Positions 21,630 through 32,944 of a stretch of DNA of 64,000 bases are shown piece by piece (position 1 is the first letter of the stretch; every line of letters begins with the position of its first letter). This DNA is from Branchiostoma floridae. Taxonomy: Eukaryota; Chordata; Leptocardii; Amphioxiformes; Branchiostomatidae. The stretch is taken from contig NC_049981.1 of assembly GCF_000003815.2 (NCBI RefSeq), forward strand, positions 14,651,543 to 14,715,542, written 5' to 3'. Under the pieces are notes generated by a model. That model was not told where the DNA came from, searched no databases, and saw only the letters and a program-made list of their open reading frames with translations. The position numbers were made by a program, and so were the translations under genes.

Positions 21630-24082
21630 AATCCGCTTGTTTGTACCGAAGCCTTGTCTGACGCGGATGGCGTTGTAAAGAAGCTACAGACTGGGCCGAA
21701 GCCGTCAGGATATCGAGATAACGAACACTCACGTTGAAGAGAGCACGAGAGACGCCGGGGAAGATGGGCGCGGGAGCCTCTCAATTCATGAAGCCCTGAC
21801 CGACCATTACACCTAGGCGTTGAAGAGTGAGATCTGATTACGGCGAAACGACCTTCCCGTGAACAAGAGGATATATTTGTGAAGAAGCGGCTTGTGATTG
21901 TTTAATGAGCTTGCTTTTACGTTGCAACAGTGAGTAGCCCTTGCGCAGACTGTTCCCATGACAACGTGTGTATCAGGCTGTAAGATTAGCAGCACAATGG
22001 ACCAGAATGCCTTGAGCTGTAACTTGATCTATTTAAAGATATCTGATTGCGATGATTCATGTCGCATTGAAACATACATAACACGGCGTTTCAATTGTAG
22101 GGGAGAATAGGATGCTGCCACCAAATGTAGGGGAGAATAGGATGAGACGTTCACTCTGTGGTTGCCTGGTCAGAACTGATTGACAGACTTGTGGTCTGGT
22201 CCCTTTATTGAACTCTTATCAGAACCATATGTGGGCTTGCCCTGTCCTAGCTAGGACCACCTATGGCCAGTATAATAGATCTTCCTGTTATCTAACATTG
22301 CGCCATCCATATGTGGTTCTAAGACAATTATCACAATCAATGTTAATAATTCCATGGACGATTGTATATACTGTTGTACATATATATATCATTGCCGTGT
22401 CCATGGCCTGTTTGATAATGCATAATCGATAATCAATAGAGCTGTCATACGCAAAGTCTATAGGCGGGTGTACAAGACTAAAACTTTCACGTTTTCATCC
22501 TTTTTTTATCATTTTCAAATATCCCACGGTTCGCCTCACGTGGCCCTATACTAGCAACGGTAACGTGTCGCTGACAACAGATCAATGTGCAAAACCTGTA
22601 AATTTGATTCGTCATAGAAAGAAACGCCACTTAGGACTCAACTTTCTTCATTCGTTTGAATCTTTCATCTTAAGTATTAGTCAAATGATGTCTAATTGTC
22701 AAGCTTTATAATTTGAGAGACTAACGACGATTGGCTAACAAGAATGCCAAGATGAAGACGAATAAAAAAAAAACAATCTGGAGTGTTATAAGTATTGAAT
22801 TACATCAATATCGTTCATAAAGAAGAAAGGCAATACTTTCAGCTTTATCTCAGTTGCTTATAATTGATGCAGCCATGTGTTTTGTGTCTTCACTTTGATC
22901 AGGGAGAGCTTGACGCACGAAATGTATGTGATCTTTTGGATCAAAAAACTTCAGATTTCCCTCCCACAGCAAATGTATCACCGGTAGATATCTTCTTATT
23001 TTTTTCGTCCTGTCTGACATGACGTTCAGTCCTGATGGGCTCTGCAGTGTGCGACTTTTTATTTATTTATTTATTTATTTATTTATTCAACTTCACAGAT
23101 TGCGTACAATCTGAGGGGAGCTGGCAACAGGAATCTAGTTCCTCTACGAGGCCGACTCCCCCATAGACTAGTCCGGCTCTGCTCTTACACAGTTTGCCAC
23201 AGGTTGAGCATAAGAAAGAGGTTGTTGCACATATGGATTTTGTCTATTTTGCCGTCTAGCAACGCCTTCATTCCCAGGTCATTTGCAAGTTGATTGACCG
23301 ATAGATATGCAGGCAAGGAAATTATGTACTTAGTTGTTGCTTACAATTTCGCAGTGCCATTGACAAGAATATCACGACGCTGCAACATTTCACTTTTAAT
23401 TACTAAGGGGGTGATTGTATATTTTGTTGCGGTTAACACCCGGCTAAGTATTATCATTTCAATACCAGTTTGACAAGACTGAAGCCTGTGCTACACAACA
23501 TGTGTGTCGTAGTGGTACTGTTATCAATCATACAATCTGGAGATGGGTGTTTGTTAAAGTATCACAAATGATACAATGGGTCTTGTCCTGTCTTATTCTC
23601 GTATAGATCTGGCTAGAATGAAGTATATTGGCCACGTGACCATCGTTGTTTTCTGATAAACAGCTGGCCGGGGAGCAACTGTGAAGAGTAAACCGGGTCA
23701 CGGTTTAGAGTCCGTATGTGCAGTGTGATGTGTTGTGGGTAAGTTGAAAGCGCCGGATGCATAAATAAAGGAAACGCGTCATGTATAAAGTATGATCTAG
23801 ACGAGACCTGCCGACAAGTGAGGGGCCTGCATGCCTTTCCCATGCATGCGCAATCGTGAACCGGCTTACCTACCTACCTACCTACCTAGTCCCTTGACCT
23901 AGGCTTATTCAACTGTATTCATGCTATTGCACGTAAAGAAAAGAGCTTCGAATACATTTTGGTCAGAACTTAAAGTGTAAATGTATTCAATTTTTTTCTT
24001 TACTCGATCACCTGACTCTGATTCTACAACATGCGCCACGGCGTTGCGGTTCAAGATGGCCATCTTCGCTGATGACGTCATC
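21630..24082. other. Intergenic between the second GPCR and the peptide-precursor gene
   Basis: No gene seen. Holds a twice-repeated gtaggggagaataggatg (about 22098-22143), a (TTTA)n run at about 23058-23090 followed by a 'cttcacagattgcgtacaat' block that looks like an old repeat, and a (CTAC)n run at about 23866-23887. Confidence 0.5.
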
Positions 24083-27042
24083 CTAGGGCTGCCCTTCTTT
24101 GCCCTGTAACAGAAAAACTCAAATCAGCACAGATATATGTTGATGTGTCTCCTAGAGTTACGATTCGAGAACTGTAGTTCATTATCAACCAAAGCCAATG
24201 AAAGATTATAAGTATATTCCTTATTTGCCAGAAAATGGCCCTTCTCTACAGTTTCCCACTAATGACGTCTGTAGTGTAAACTGTCTGAAAATGTTCAAGT
24301 TCATTCCTTTCTCTCTATTTCTGGGCTTGTTTTCCTCTCTCTAAGACAGGAAACGTAGGGTAAAGCAGTCAACAGAGTTGTAGCTAGGTACTTTTTCAAG
24401 TAGCTAGTTGTGGTATACAACATCGTTATAATTACGGCTCGAGGTTTTAGCCAACCGCACCGGATCACCGCTATACAAGTGTTGGATTCGTTACTTGCAG
24501 AGATTTGACGCTTGAAGCTATCAATTCGCCGTCAAGCTCTGTCAAATAAGCTGGTCTTAACAAGTGGGTAAGTGAGATAATCTCAAGGCAGATCTACGGG
24601 TGGCATAAGGTGTTTAGCCAGCCACGGAGTGTTCTGAGCCCCAGTAAACTCCTTATGCCGGTAGATTTGCCTGGGGATTAAAGTGAGATGCAAGAGGCAG
24701 CTGAATGCTCCCGCAAACAAATGGGTTAATAGGCTGAAAAAATATTACATATACATAATATACAGTATCCAGGAAACATATCTTCAAGAGATACCAACAT
24801 TTTAAAAACTCCATGTTGTTATGTATGTTAATATTACAATAAGCCATTGTTCAACCATCAGAGCAATATTGGTCTTACAGTCAAATATGCATGGTCTTTG
24901 GGTGACTGACTTTGTGTGCGGAGCAGTGGTCAGCAATTTCGGTTGTTTATGGGGACATGAACCAAATGGTACGGTTGCTGGTTGTGTAAGATGGTTGATT
25001 AGCCTATGGTTTTACTATGTAAACGGTTTCACTGTGGCTTTTGACTTGAGCTAGGTGGTTTGCCGGCTATGTTAGACCGTACTTACCCATCCCGGAGGGT
25101 GGTACCATGCCTCAAAGGTGTCGATCACAATGTCGGGGGTGGGTGGGGGTTGGTTTCCCCTCAGTACCACTGCAAGAAATAGGGGCGGTCCGTTACTCTC
25201 CAAGCAGAGAGTACGAGCTTGTTTAACCTCTGCTTCGAGAGTGACCTTAACAGGTCTATTATCATGACAACCATCAAAACGATTGGTCGATATTTTCATC
25301 ATAAAACTAAAAAGCTACTTAAACTTTAAAAAGTTACGATGATCCGTCAACCATATGTACTTTCATACATGTATATACATATTACGAGTATTATGTATGT
25401 ATTACTACTCACCATTTGCTTCTGGACTCTTTTGCTGCTAAAGAGAGAGAGAGAGAGTAAAAATTACCACGGACCTTGAAACCAACAAAACCAACGCTTA
25501 ACTGTTGTCGGCATCCTGTATCTAATATAGTAATACTTAGCGTGATCGTAAATCTCAACTTCAACGATATTTTCTAGTACTGGATTACTTACAAATGGTG
25601 GACTATACCAGTCATCTTCCGTGTGAACGATGACGGGAGGCGCGGGTGAATGTGAGTTCCCTCGCTCAACCGCAGGGTGTCGCTGCTGCACTAATGGGAG
25701 CGCTGGAAGATAAAATTCAATTCAATCTAGCTGGGTAGATACTGACACGTCAAAAGCAGTATATGTTGTATGTATAACTCAAATTTATAACATGCTGTAT
25801 GTATAGTCCCAGGCTAGCCTGGATGCCAGACTGGGTCAGGGCCTAAACAGGCCATGCGCCTCGGCTCCATGGCCAACATGCTCCCATGGAGATTTTACCA
25901 CAGACCCCCCCCCCCCCCCCTGAATTAGACCCTCAGTTGTTGCTTGGAACTCAAGTTGGAAGCATCTTGGCCATGCAGCCCAGGAGCTGGCCTGTGTAGG
26001 TCCTGGAAACAGTCAGTCACCCAGGCTACTCGTAAGTCTGCTAACTCACTCTCGCATGTCTATCCCTTTTTTATATGGCCAGTTTGTAGTATTTTTCCAG
26101 CGACCTCAGACGTTTCGTAGAGACTAAGGTAATAGTGCTACTTGGCTGTAGCCTGTGCTACGGCTCACGTTTTTAGCCGTGCACTCCGGAACACCCTTAT
26201 TCTTATGGTAAATGCTCAGAGGTTTGACGCCTGACGCTAACGTCTGAAGCCTATTAGTAGCCATATAACCTAGCTACTCGGATATTCGACTATAGCTAGC
26301 CAATAAGACAACACTCGTGCTGTCGTGTTACACAAGAAATATGTCCGCTCATATGTTTTTCGCTTCTCTGCAATTTCAGTGTTACTGTAAATGCAGAAAT
26401 GTTCGCGGTGGATTTATGTTCGCGGTTTTCGCGTCGGCCATTTCACCGCGAATTTAAAACCACTGCGAACATTTTTCCTGGGCATTAAGATACTACAGTG
26501 CATGGTGCTACCGCGAAATTAAAACCACCGCGAAAAGTCCCTTTTCCCGCTACCGCGAAATTAAATCCCCGCGAACTTATATGCATTTATTCATTTCATA
26601 AACTGCTGAGCACTGAGCGTTTCACATTTGACCTTTCGATAATGTTACCCTTAAAGCATCAAAATCAACCAAGCGAAGAAATGTTTTGATAATGCAAAAG
26701 TGTAGTCTAGTCCTATATACACAGCCAAAGATAAAACCCAAACATTAAATATAAGTGATGTTTTTTTTTTGTCTTCTCCTGCTTGCAACATGAAACAAAA
26801 CCAAACAAGTCATATTTAGACAGTGAATATCTAGAACTAGAGTAATCACATTGTTACTGTTTTCTATTCATTATTTTAATGTTGTCAGTCGTAGTTAGAT
26901 TCCGGACAAGAACTTTTGCAATAGACACTCGTCACAACATTATAATCAAAGATTGAACCATTTCCAAAAAACGAACCATACCAGCTGCATGAATATAGAT
27001 CGTAACCATGGCGACGGCTATGAAGACCCGGTGTCGTCCCAT
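24083..27042 (-). CDS. Secreted peptide precursor with two WY-motif repeats, 99 aa (unrecognised family)
   Basis: Minus-strand exons 26982-27042, 25593-25702, 25413-25437 (or -25434), 25087-25169 and 24083-24103 join in phase (1,0,1,0). Exon 1 encodes a signal peptide, MGRHRVFIAVAMVTIYIHAA. Exon 2 ends PPVIVHTEDDWYSPPF and exon 4 contains PDIVIDTFEAWYHPPGW: two copies of a motif (V-I-x-x-x-E/D-x-WY-x-P) also present in the gene at 29.96-30.98 kb. Both motif exons enter in phase 1 and leave in phase 0, like the single motif exon of that gene, so they are probably exon duplicates. The 22- or 25-nt exon 3 has a strong CT-rich acceptor. The last exon would add Gly-Lys-Glu and stop after three more residues; it is the least certain part. 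I do not recognise the family. A secreted bioactive-peptide precursor is inference. Confidence 0.6.
24582..24675. mobile_element. Small inverted-repeat element (hairpin MITE)
   Basis: Arms ggcagatctacgggtggcat and its near complement (ccttatgccggtagatttgc) are separated by about 40 bp. It lies inside the last intron of the peptide-precursor gene. Duplicated target sites were not identified. Confidence 0.55.
25193..25246. repeat. Short hairpin with the ctctccaagcagag arm
   Basis: tactctccaagcagag and its near complement ctctgcttcgagag lie about 25 bp apart. The arm is the same as the ends of the 19.8-kb MITE, so this looks like a solo or internally deleted copy. It lies immediately upstream (in transcript sense) of the second WY-motif exon at 25087-25169. 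Confidence 0.5.
26384..26591. mobile_element. TTCGCGG-type palindromic MITE
   Basis: Left end ctgtaaatgcagaaatgttc and right end gaacttatatgcatttatt are inverted relatives. Inside, ttcgcggt and its complement accgcgaa recur at least six times. It lies in intron 1 of the peptide-precursor gene. A related degraded copy with ttcgcgg units is at about 4400-4500. Confidence 0.7.
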
Positions 27043-27951
27043 CCTGACGAAATTCGGTAGTCTGCAAAATCCGCAACAGCAGTAACAGCGGTCCGTGAGA
27101 GGCGACGCTGCTTAAATGATGTCTCAAAAGTCAAAATTGTTTGTAGCATTTATAACCTTTCCAGCCTAACGATAGGTCCGGAAACTAAGGATGCTTGAAC
27201 AAACATTTAATACAAAGTATTGGAAAAGTAGGTATGTATAACGGCGTTATATTTGTACAGATCTTGACCTTTCGATATGCACTTACAAATTACACCCATT
27301 GTCGACATAACAACTGTATTTTCTTAGCAACTAAAAGGTGCATGGAATCTTTAAAAGGTACGGTGCCACATAAAAGTGAGGCAGTACATACAAATAGTGT
27401 ACATAATTTTTACACACAACACTGTATAATCCATACCATACAGGGAAGTGTTCTATTATGATGAAAGTCGATATAACGTAGTTTTGCGCCCAAGAACTAA
27501 CTTTGTCGAGCGCCGGTCAACAGCCACTTAGGATGCCCATGTAGCTAAAACTAGGCTATCTTTTACAAACATGCGAAATGTTTTGCGAGCGAACAGTAAA
27601 TGTCAAAACGCCCTCTGGAAAATACCAAGGCTGTATGATTTAGATTGCCATGGTCACCTATAAATATTTCTTGTGATTTTAGCACATTCACATCACAACT
27701 TGGTCTATTGTAGTTTTGTACAAAACCGGTAGAGGCAGTGCGAACGTGTTCTTGACCCGGAAGTGATGAAACGCATCATTCTGCAGTCACAACCCTACCA
27801 TTTCCAAGAAGAGCTAACAAATATACATCGTGCCATCAGTTCCTTCATCTCTCTATCAAACACACGCGTTTGTCGCCACCTTTCTATCGCCTTTTAACGT
27901 TTATACTGTGTAGCTTTACGTTTTGGAGCGTCCGGACTTTTCAAAACAACC

Positions 27952-29385
27952 ATGCCTGTGACCGTACGCGTGTTGACTCCCAAGGAGCGGCTGGTAAAAT
28001 TCGGCATCACGATGCTGTGTTCCATGGCTTGTCTTGGAGCAATCATGCTCGTCGTTCTCGGGATCACCATCGCTCAGCCTGCCGTCGTGCGCATGCGGAC
28101 ACACCAGGCCACCTGTACCGTGAACGGCTCTCACTTCGACGGGGAGAACCCCGAGCGTCCCAGCCGGTTTTCCTGCAGCTGTTCGCTCGGGCGGTACGAT
28201 GTTTGTATCAGCACGTATGAGTGTCTGGTCATCTCAGTCACGTTTCGTACTGAAGAGGGGGAACAGCGAACAGCAGATTTGGTGGAGTCCGAAGAAGATC
28301 TAGGGAACGAGGTAGGTAGATCAGAAGATTTTGTGTCTTGGCATCATTTTCAAGATTTCTCGCTGAAATAAGAAGATTTTTTTAAGGTTCCGCATGCGTT
28401 ATGTCATTGGTGAAAGCCTCTGACCTGTAAACAGATCATCTCATCATCTTCGATGTTGCCTCGACCATGCCGCTAAGTTATAACAAGGAACTTTTATCAT
28501 AAAAGCTCCTTGGTTATAACTGTTATATGTCCAGATGTTTTTGTCCTCAGTCGATCGGTTTTGATAACGATATCCATGCAGGCGCGTTTCGTTCTGTGTC
28601 ATGGGCCTTCACCTTTGACCTTACCCATGCGTACTTAAAATTGTGAACCTCCCCATTACTAAGTACATGTATATATAACGTTATACATGTAGTTTTGCTG
28701 TTGTTGTTGTTGTTACGTGCTGTTTTTAGACACTCAACACCTCTGAGGACTTTCTATTGCTAATTCTATGCTTAACCTAAACCTGAAAGTAGTGTGCCTT
28801 AGCTTAGTCCATTTGGGAAGTCCGAATCCAGCTGTTGGCACCCTGAATGTCAATGGCCGGCCTCTATCTACGACACCCGACTTCAGGATAATTTAAGAAG
28901 TATTATACTTAATTTTGCCTGGAATTTTTGCTATAATAGGCTGTAGGACGGTTCCTTCTATTGTGAACGTGATGTGAAAATTGGATCTACATTGTTTTCA
29001 GTGTGCCATTGCGCCATGTTCACGTGACCACGAGAAGAACGACGAGATGGTGGAGGAATACCGAGAACTCTGGGGACGAGTCGGTCAGACCTACCCCTGC
29101 TGGTACGACCCAGGAAACCCCTCCGGTGCAGCTCGTACCCACTTCAAGTCTTCCACGAGCGAGGTGTTCCATGCCCTGTTCTGGCCGGCCCTAGTCATGG
29201 TGGTGTTTTCCGTAGCCTTCTGTTTCGCCTATCTCCGATTTACGCGGTATATTGAGTCCACCCTTCCCATGACTGAGTCCAACAACCCCTGGTCTCGTTT
29301 TCAGGATGAGCCAGAAGAACCCGGGGATGAGAATCCATCCCAACCCTCTTCAAGGCCCAAGCTAGTCTTCGAAAACTTTGCATAG
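27952..29385 (+). CDS. KCNMB: BK (Ca2+-activated K+) channel beta subunit-like protein, 247 aa
   Basis: Two exons, 27952-28311 and 29002-29385, joined in phase 0 with GTAGGT donor and TTTTCAG acceptor. The protein has two membrane spans: about residues 17-42 (FGITMLCSMACLGAIMLVV) and a second in exon 2 after FHALFWPA. The loop between them is extracellular, cysteine-rich (CSCSLGRYDVC, YEC, CAIAPC, PCWYDP) and carries sequon NGS. The FH-x-LFWP motif at the start of TM2, the TCT-x cysteine after TM1 and the short termini match the KCNMB family, whose members sit beside the Slo1 pore and tune its gating. The length is close to KCNMB2/3. The paralogue cannot be chosen, so KCNMB is used generically. 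The C-terminal tail is acidic, proline-rich and cytosolic. It lies between two peptide-precursor genes on the other strand. Confidence 0.85.
28475..28521. repeat. Near-perfect palindrome in the KCNMB-like intron
   Basis: agttataacaaggaactttt and its complement, with one mismatch, meet around atcat, giving a stem of about 21 bp with almost no loop. This could be a tiny foldback element or an RNA hairpin within the intron. Confidence 0.7.
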
Positions 29386-29944
29386 GGACATTAAGGGTCA
29401 TTAAGGTTAAAAAGGGCAGCCTTTATTATTCTAAAGAAGCAGAAAGCTGTCCAGAGATATATAGGGGACGCGTGATGGTAAAGAACATCGTCAAATGCAT
29501 GCGATAAAAATGTATATGTATATTGAAACGTTATATGTAACGTTAATGTAACGTTATCAAATATAGTATTTCCTGTGAAATGTTTGAGTTCACCAATTGT
29601 TTGGGAGGTTTAAAAAAGGTGTTTCCATGTTACATTTGTACAAGAGATATCAAGGATTGACAGTAACGTGACAGCAGTTTGATATGTGCCATTTCTATCA
29701 CGGACTTCCTCCACCCAATATTGGGTTAATATTGTATTGTAGTGGCGTCTACATGTACATGTACAGTCAGAGTCACAGTTTTGTAAACGTAATGACAGCG
29801 AGGAAATGTAGTAAGAGACAGATATAAAGAAACCAGATATAAAGAAACGTTCATACAATGAACCAAATATAAAGAAATACAAACCAAGGTGTTGTGAAAC
29901 GCAAATATGATTAAACCAATTCGACAGTTGTGTCCATGGACATC

Positions 29945-29950
29945 TTTATT
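29945..29950 (-). terminator. Poly(A) signal AATAAA of the peptide-precursor gene
   Basis: TTTATT on the plus strand, that is AATAAA on the minus strand, 7 nt past the TGA at 29958. It supports the proposed 3' end of that gene and implies a very short 3' UTR. Confidence 0.6.
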
Positions 29951-29957
29951 TCACCCT

Positions 29958-30979
29958 TCAACTCTGATCGCTTCCCTCGTCAACTTTGACCTCTGAACTC
30001 TCTTTGTGACCCGAGGCGTCGACTTCCATGGGTCGAAGGTCATGACCCTCTTCATAGCTGTCAAAAGAAATTCTCTTGCCCTGTGTACAGAGAGAATAGG
30101 GGGAAATACGGTCCGTGAATCTGAATGCAGAATGTAATGCAATGACAGTCACAACGTAACGGCCAATAGACTATATAGAGGCAAAAAAGGGTAAACAACA
30201 ATGAGTTAGAGTAGGTTTTCATTTACCAGTATGGCAAGGTTATACGCACCATCATGGGACTGTACCAGTCATCCTCCGGATCAATGACGATGTCCTGTCC
30301 ATTTCTCTTGGACGCCAGGTGGCGCTGTTCCTTGATCTCGGAGTCCAACCTCTCCAACAGAACGCCTGAGACCAAGATAAACACAAAAGGAAACTGTTTG
30401 AAGCTGAACATGTCAAATCGCCTGTATCTTTATCTGTATACCTCTATATTTATATGAATTTGCTCTATACCTGCATATATATACCGCTTTGCTTTGCTTA
30501 TTAGATATACTCGTCGGGTACGAATGCTTTTGACAAGCGAATATGGCCGGGACACTGCGCCCAAAATCAACCACCCTCGGTCACAAAGACGTGAGCTTTC
30601 TAGTGCCAGAAAATTAAGTGTAACGCGTGTTCATGCATTATATGTAACAGATTAGTTGATCTAGATTATCCAAGCATATGTGTTGTTTATTGCTTTTAGC
30701 GTCTGAAACATGAAGTCGCTTGTTGGTCTGGCAGAGTGCAAATTAAAGGTGGTTTAGAACTTCTAATGTACATTTAAGGTGTAAGATTGAAAACAGAGAA
30801 CCTGTCAATTGGGCGAACGCAAGCTCTGAACAACCGACTGTAGAGTTAGACTACAAGCGTGATAAATACATCGGAAACATTAATCAAGTACCTGTCAAGT
30901 ACTCTTACCTACCTGCTCTGCTTTCTGATGAGCTTATCAAGACTGTGGTGACCAAGATGGCGACAACAAGTGTCTTCAT
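29958..30979 (-). CDS. Candidate amidated neuropeptide-like precursor, 101 aa (unrecognised family)
   Basis: Three minus-strand exons, 30913-30979, 30250-30365 and 29958-30080, join in phase (1,0) and end at TGA. Exon 1 is a clear signal peptide (MKTLVVAILVTTVLISSS, cleavage near SRA). After a charged spacer comes Lys-Arg, then NGQDIVIDPEDDWYSPMM, then Gly-Lys-Arg, then an acidic C-terminal part. KR before and GKR after are the prohormone-convertase and alpha-amidation signals, predicting an 18-residue peptide ending Met-amide; Tyr in an acidic context could be sulfated. The GKR is the first codon triplet of exon 3. The same WY motif recurs in the gene at 24.1-27.0 kb. No known peptide matches from memory. 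The gene model is well supported by phases, signal peptide and the poly(A) signal; the bioactive-peptide role is inference. Confidence 0.72.
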
Positions 30980-32798
30980 GGTGTCGTCTGTTCGACGGCT
31001 GATAGATGCGATCGTCAGGAAAAACAACAATAGCAAGTCTCCTATCGGCCAAACTCCTGCTCCTTCGTTCACAGATATCTCTCAGAAGATAAAGTCACAA
31101 AAATTATGAAATTCTCGCGGAAACTTAGCAACAACGTTCGAGAAACTTTCACCTATTAAAGTGCGTGCAAAGCTCGCCCTCCTACGCCTTTCCTGCCCTT
31201 CTTGTAGCTGGCGGGAACTTAACCTGTATAAGAGGGCATCTGGCACGGTTTATAAATCCTCCATTCGTCGTCAGGGCAACCAATGTGTGCCGCATGTCAG
31301 ACGACATTGTCCCTCTTAAGATAACAACGGAATCCATAAAATCCGGACGTCCTGTTTGGAACCATTGTGCGTCTATTGTTTTGTCAAGAATTATCTCCCA
31401 TCAGTGGCGATTTCTACCACCGTGTTTACATTTGGCGTTCTTTTCTTGACAAAAAAATGTCGAGTGCGGCCGCCCTAAGTTGTCACGTCACCCCAATGTT
31501 TCATCAAACAAACCGTGACGCTACGAAAATTGTATCCGCCTAGTATTTGTAAACTAGGGATTGGCTTTCAACGGAAGCGCTTTAGCCCAGTTACCACTTC
31601 TTGGTTGATTAATCTGAAGATTATCTAAACCGACAAATGCACGAATATACTGTATTGTATATTCCTAATAGCGTTGCTACAGTGGCTGAAGTGCCACATA
31701 CAAGGAAGAGGGATTGTAAATGTTTATGAAACTAGTTACCGGAGTGTTCTTTTTGTGACATGTATATAACAGGGCATCATAAAATATTTTTAGAGAACGA
31801 AACGCCATACTGCCACTGGGTTCTCGTTCAGTTACCCCAATTCAACAAGAACCATGGGTTTTGTTTCGCCAGTAGAATGTATGGTATGCTATAGACTGGC
31901 CATTTTGACTTCAAAGGCTTTTTCGCCCACTCAGATCCTCAAGAAAGTCAGTGGTCGATGAAAGAAATGCAGGTCACTGTTTACAATCAGCACGTGACTA
32001 CGATTTAGATATGTGCACTTGTTATTGACATTTGGGAGACGAGAAGTCGAGCGTTTTATTTAATGATACCCTCTCCATATGTTATGTGTGAAGTCCTTTG
32101 TACATAAACAGTCGTATCATTTTGACGATATTGCTCAAATAGCCACTATTAAGCATCTGTCGCTGAGAAGCAGTACCGGAAGTGACGTAGTTAAACTGAC
32201 ACACTCCCTACCGTTGGCGTTGACGGAAAAAATCGTTAACGCTGGTTCTATACGCTTATCTAAATGATAAAATTCAATGAAAAATGTAAGTCAAATCTAC
32301 AACCTCTCTGGTATAAACATTGGCAAGTTATAGGTACCCTGCGCAACAGCAGTAAATTCATGATTTATTTTTCTCTTAATACGAGCTATGGTTGTATGTA
32401 GAGAATCATAATATGTTTTGGTCCAATTTGTTAGCAATACTTCAGATTGCCTCGCCCACATTTTGACACTTTTGTGGTTCCTGAATTGTTGAAGTACATG
32501 TTCATCCGCCGTCCTACCCTTCAAAAACATCTGTTACTCCATTGAATTACTTCCTCAAAACACGACCATAGCCTGTATACATTGGAACGTGCATGTAATA
32601 TGTACTCCCGTGTTACAAGTTATGACAGCAGAATACAGAAAATCATATGTATCACATATGTGTTGCCCCTACGTTTTAACAAAAAAAGATTTTACCTCAA
32701 ACTTTGATGTCAATAATGCCATATACATTCCTGCATGTCCATACGACGTAGAACAACATAAATAATTCTTAGTGCTCTACAGCCAAAAAAAACAGTAT
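30980..32798. other. Intergenic, probable promoter region of the peptide gene; no gene seen
   Basis: No exon-like structure. A minus-strand TTTATAAA lies near 31249, about 270 bp upstream of the peptide-gene ATG, but is too far to call a TATA box with confidence. The remaining sequence shows no recognised repeat. Confidence 0.45.
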
Positions 32799-32830
<32 letters not shown>

Positions 32831-32846
32831 TGTTTGTGTGTGTGTA
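32799..32846. repeat. Alternating GC/GT tract with Z-DNA potential
   Basis: A (GC)n run passes directly into (GT)n, interrupted once by a TTT, about 45 bp of nearly pure purine-pyrimidine alternation. It lies about 100 bp beyond the 3' end of the PLA2 gene whose stop is at 32945. Confidence 0.85.
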
Positions 32847-32944
32847 TATTTCTGTATCTAAGCAGCTAGGTAGCTGACTACGACTACTCCACTGAAAGTA
32901 ACCAGAGTACGGAATTTTACACGGGCGATCCTCGCACCAACGGC

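Noticed and set aside
24061..24103. Long phase-2 reading of the last exon of the 24-kb peptide gene
   Set aside because: The preceding exon leaves in phase 0, which gives the short GKEGQP ending; the phase-2 frame has no compatible upstream exon.
29951..30142. Alternative 63-codon minus-strand frame (..MKRVMTFDPWKS..) over the last peptide-gene exon
   Set aside because: Exon 2 ends in phase 0, which selects the GKRISFDSYEE frame; that frame also ends 7 nt before AATAAA.
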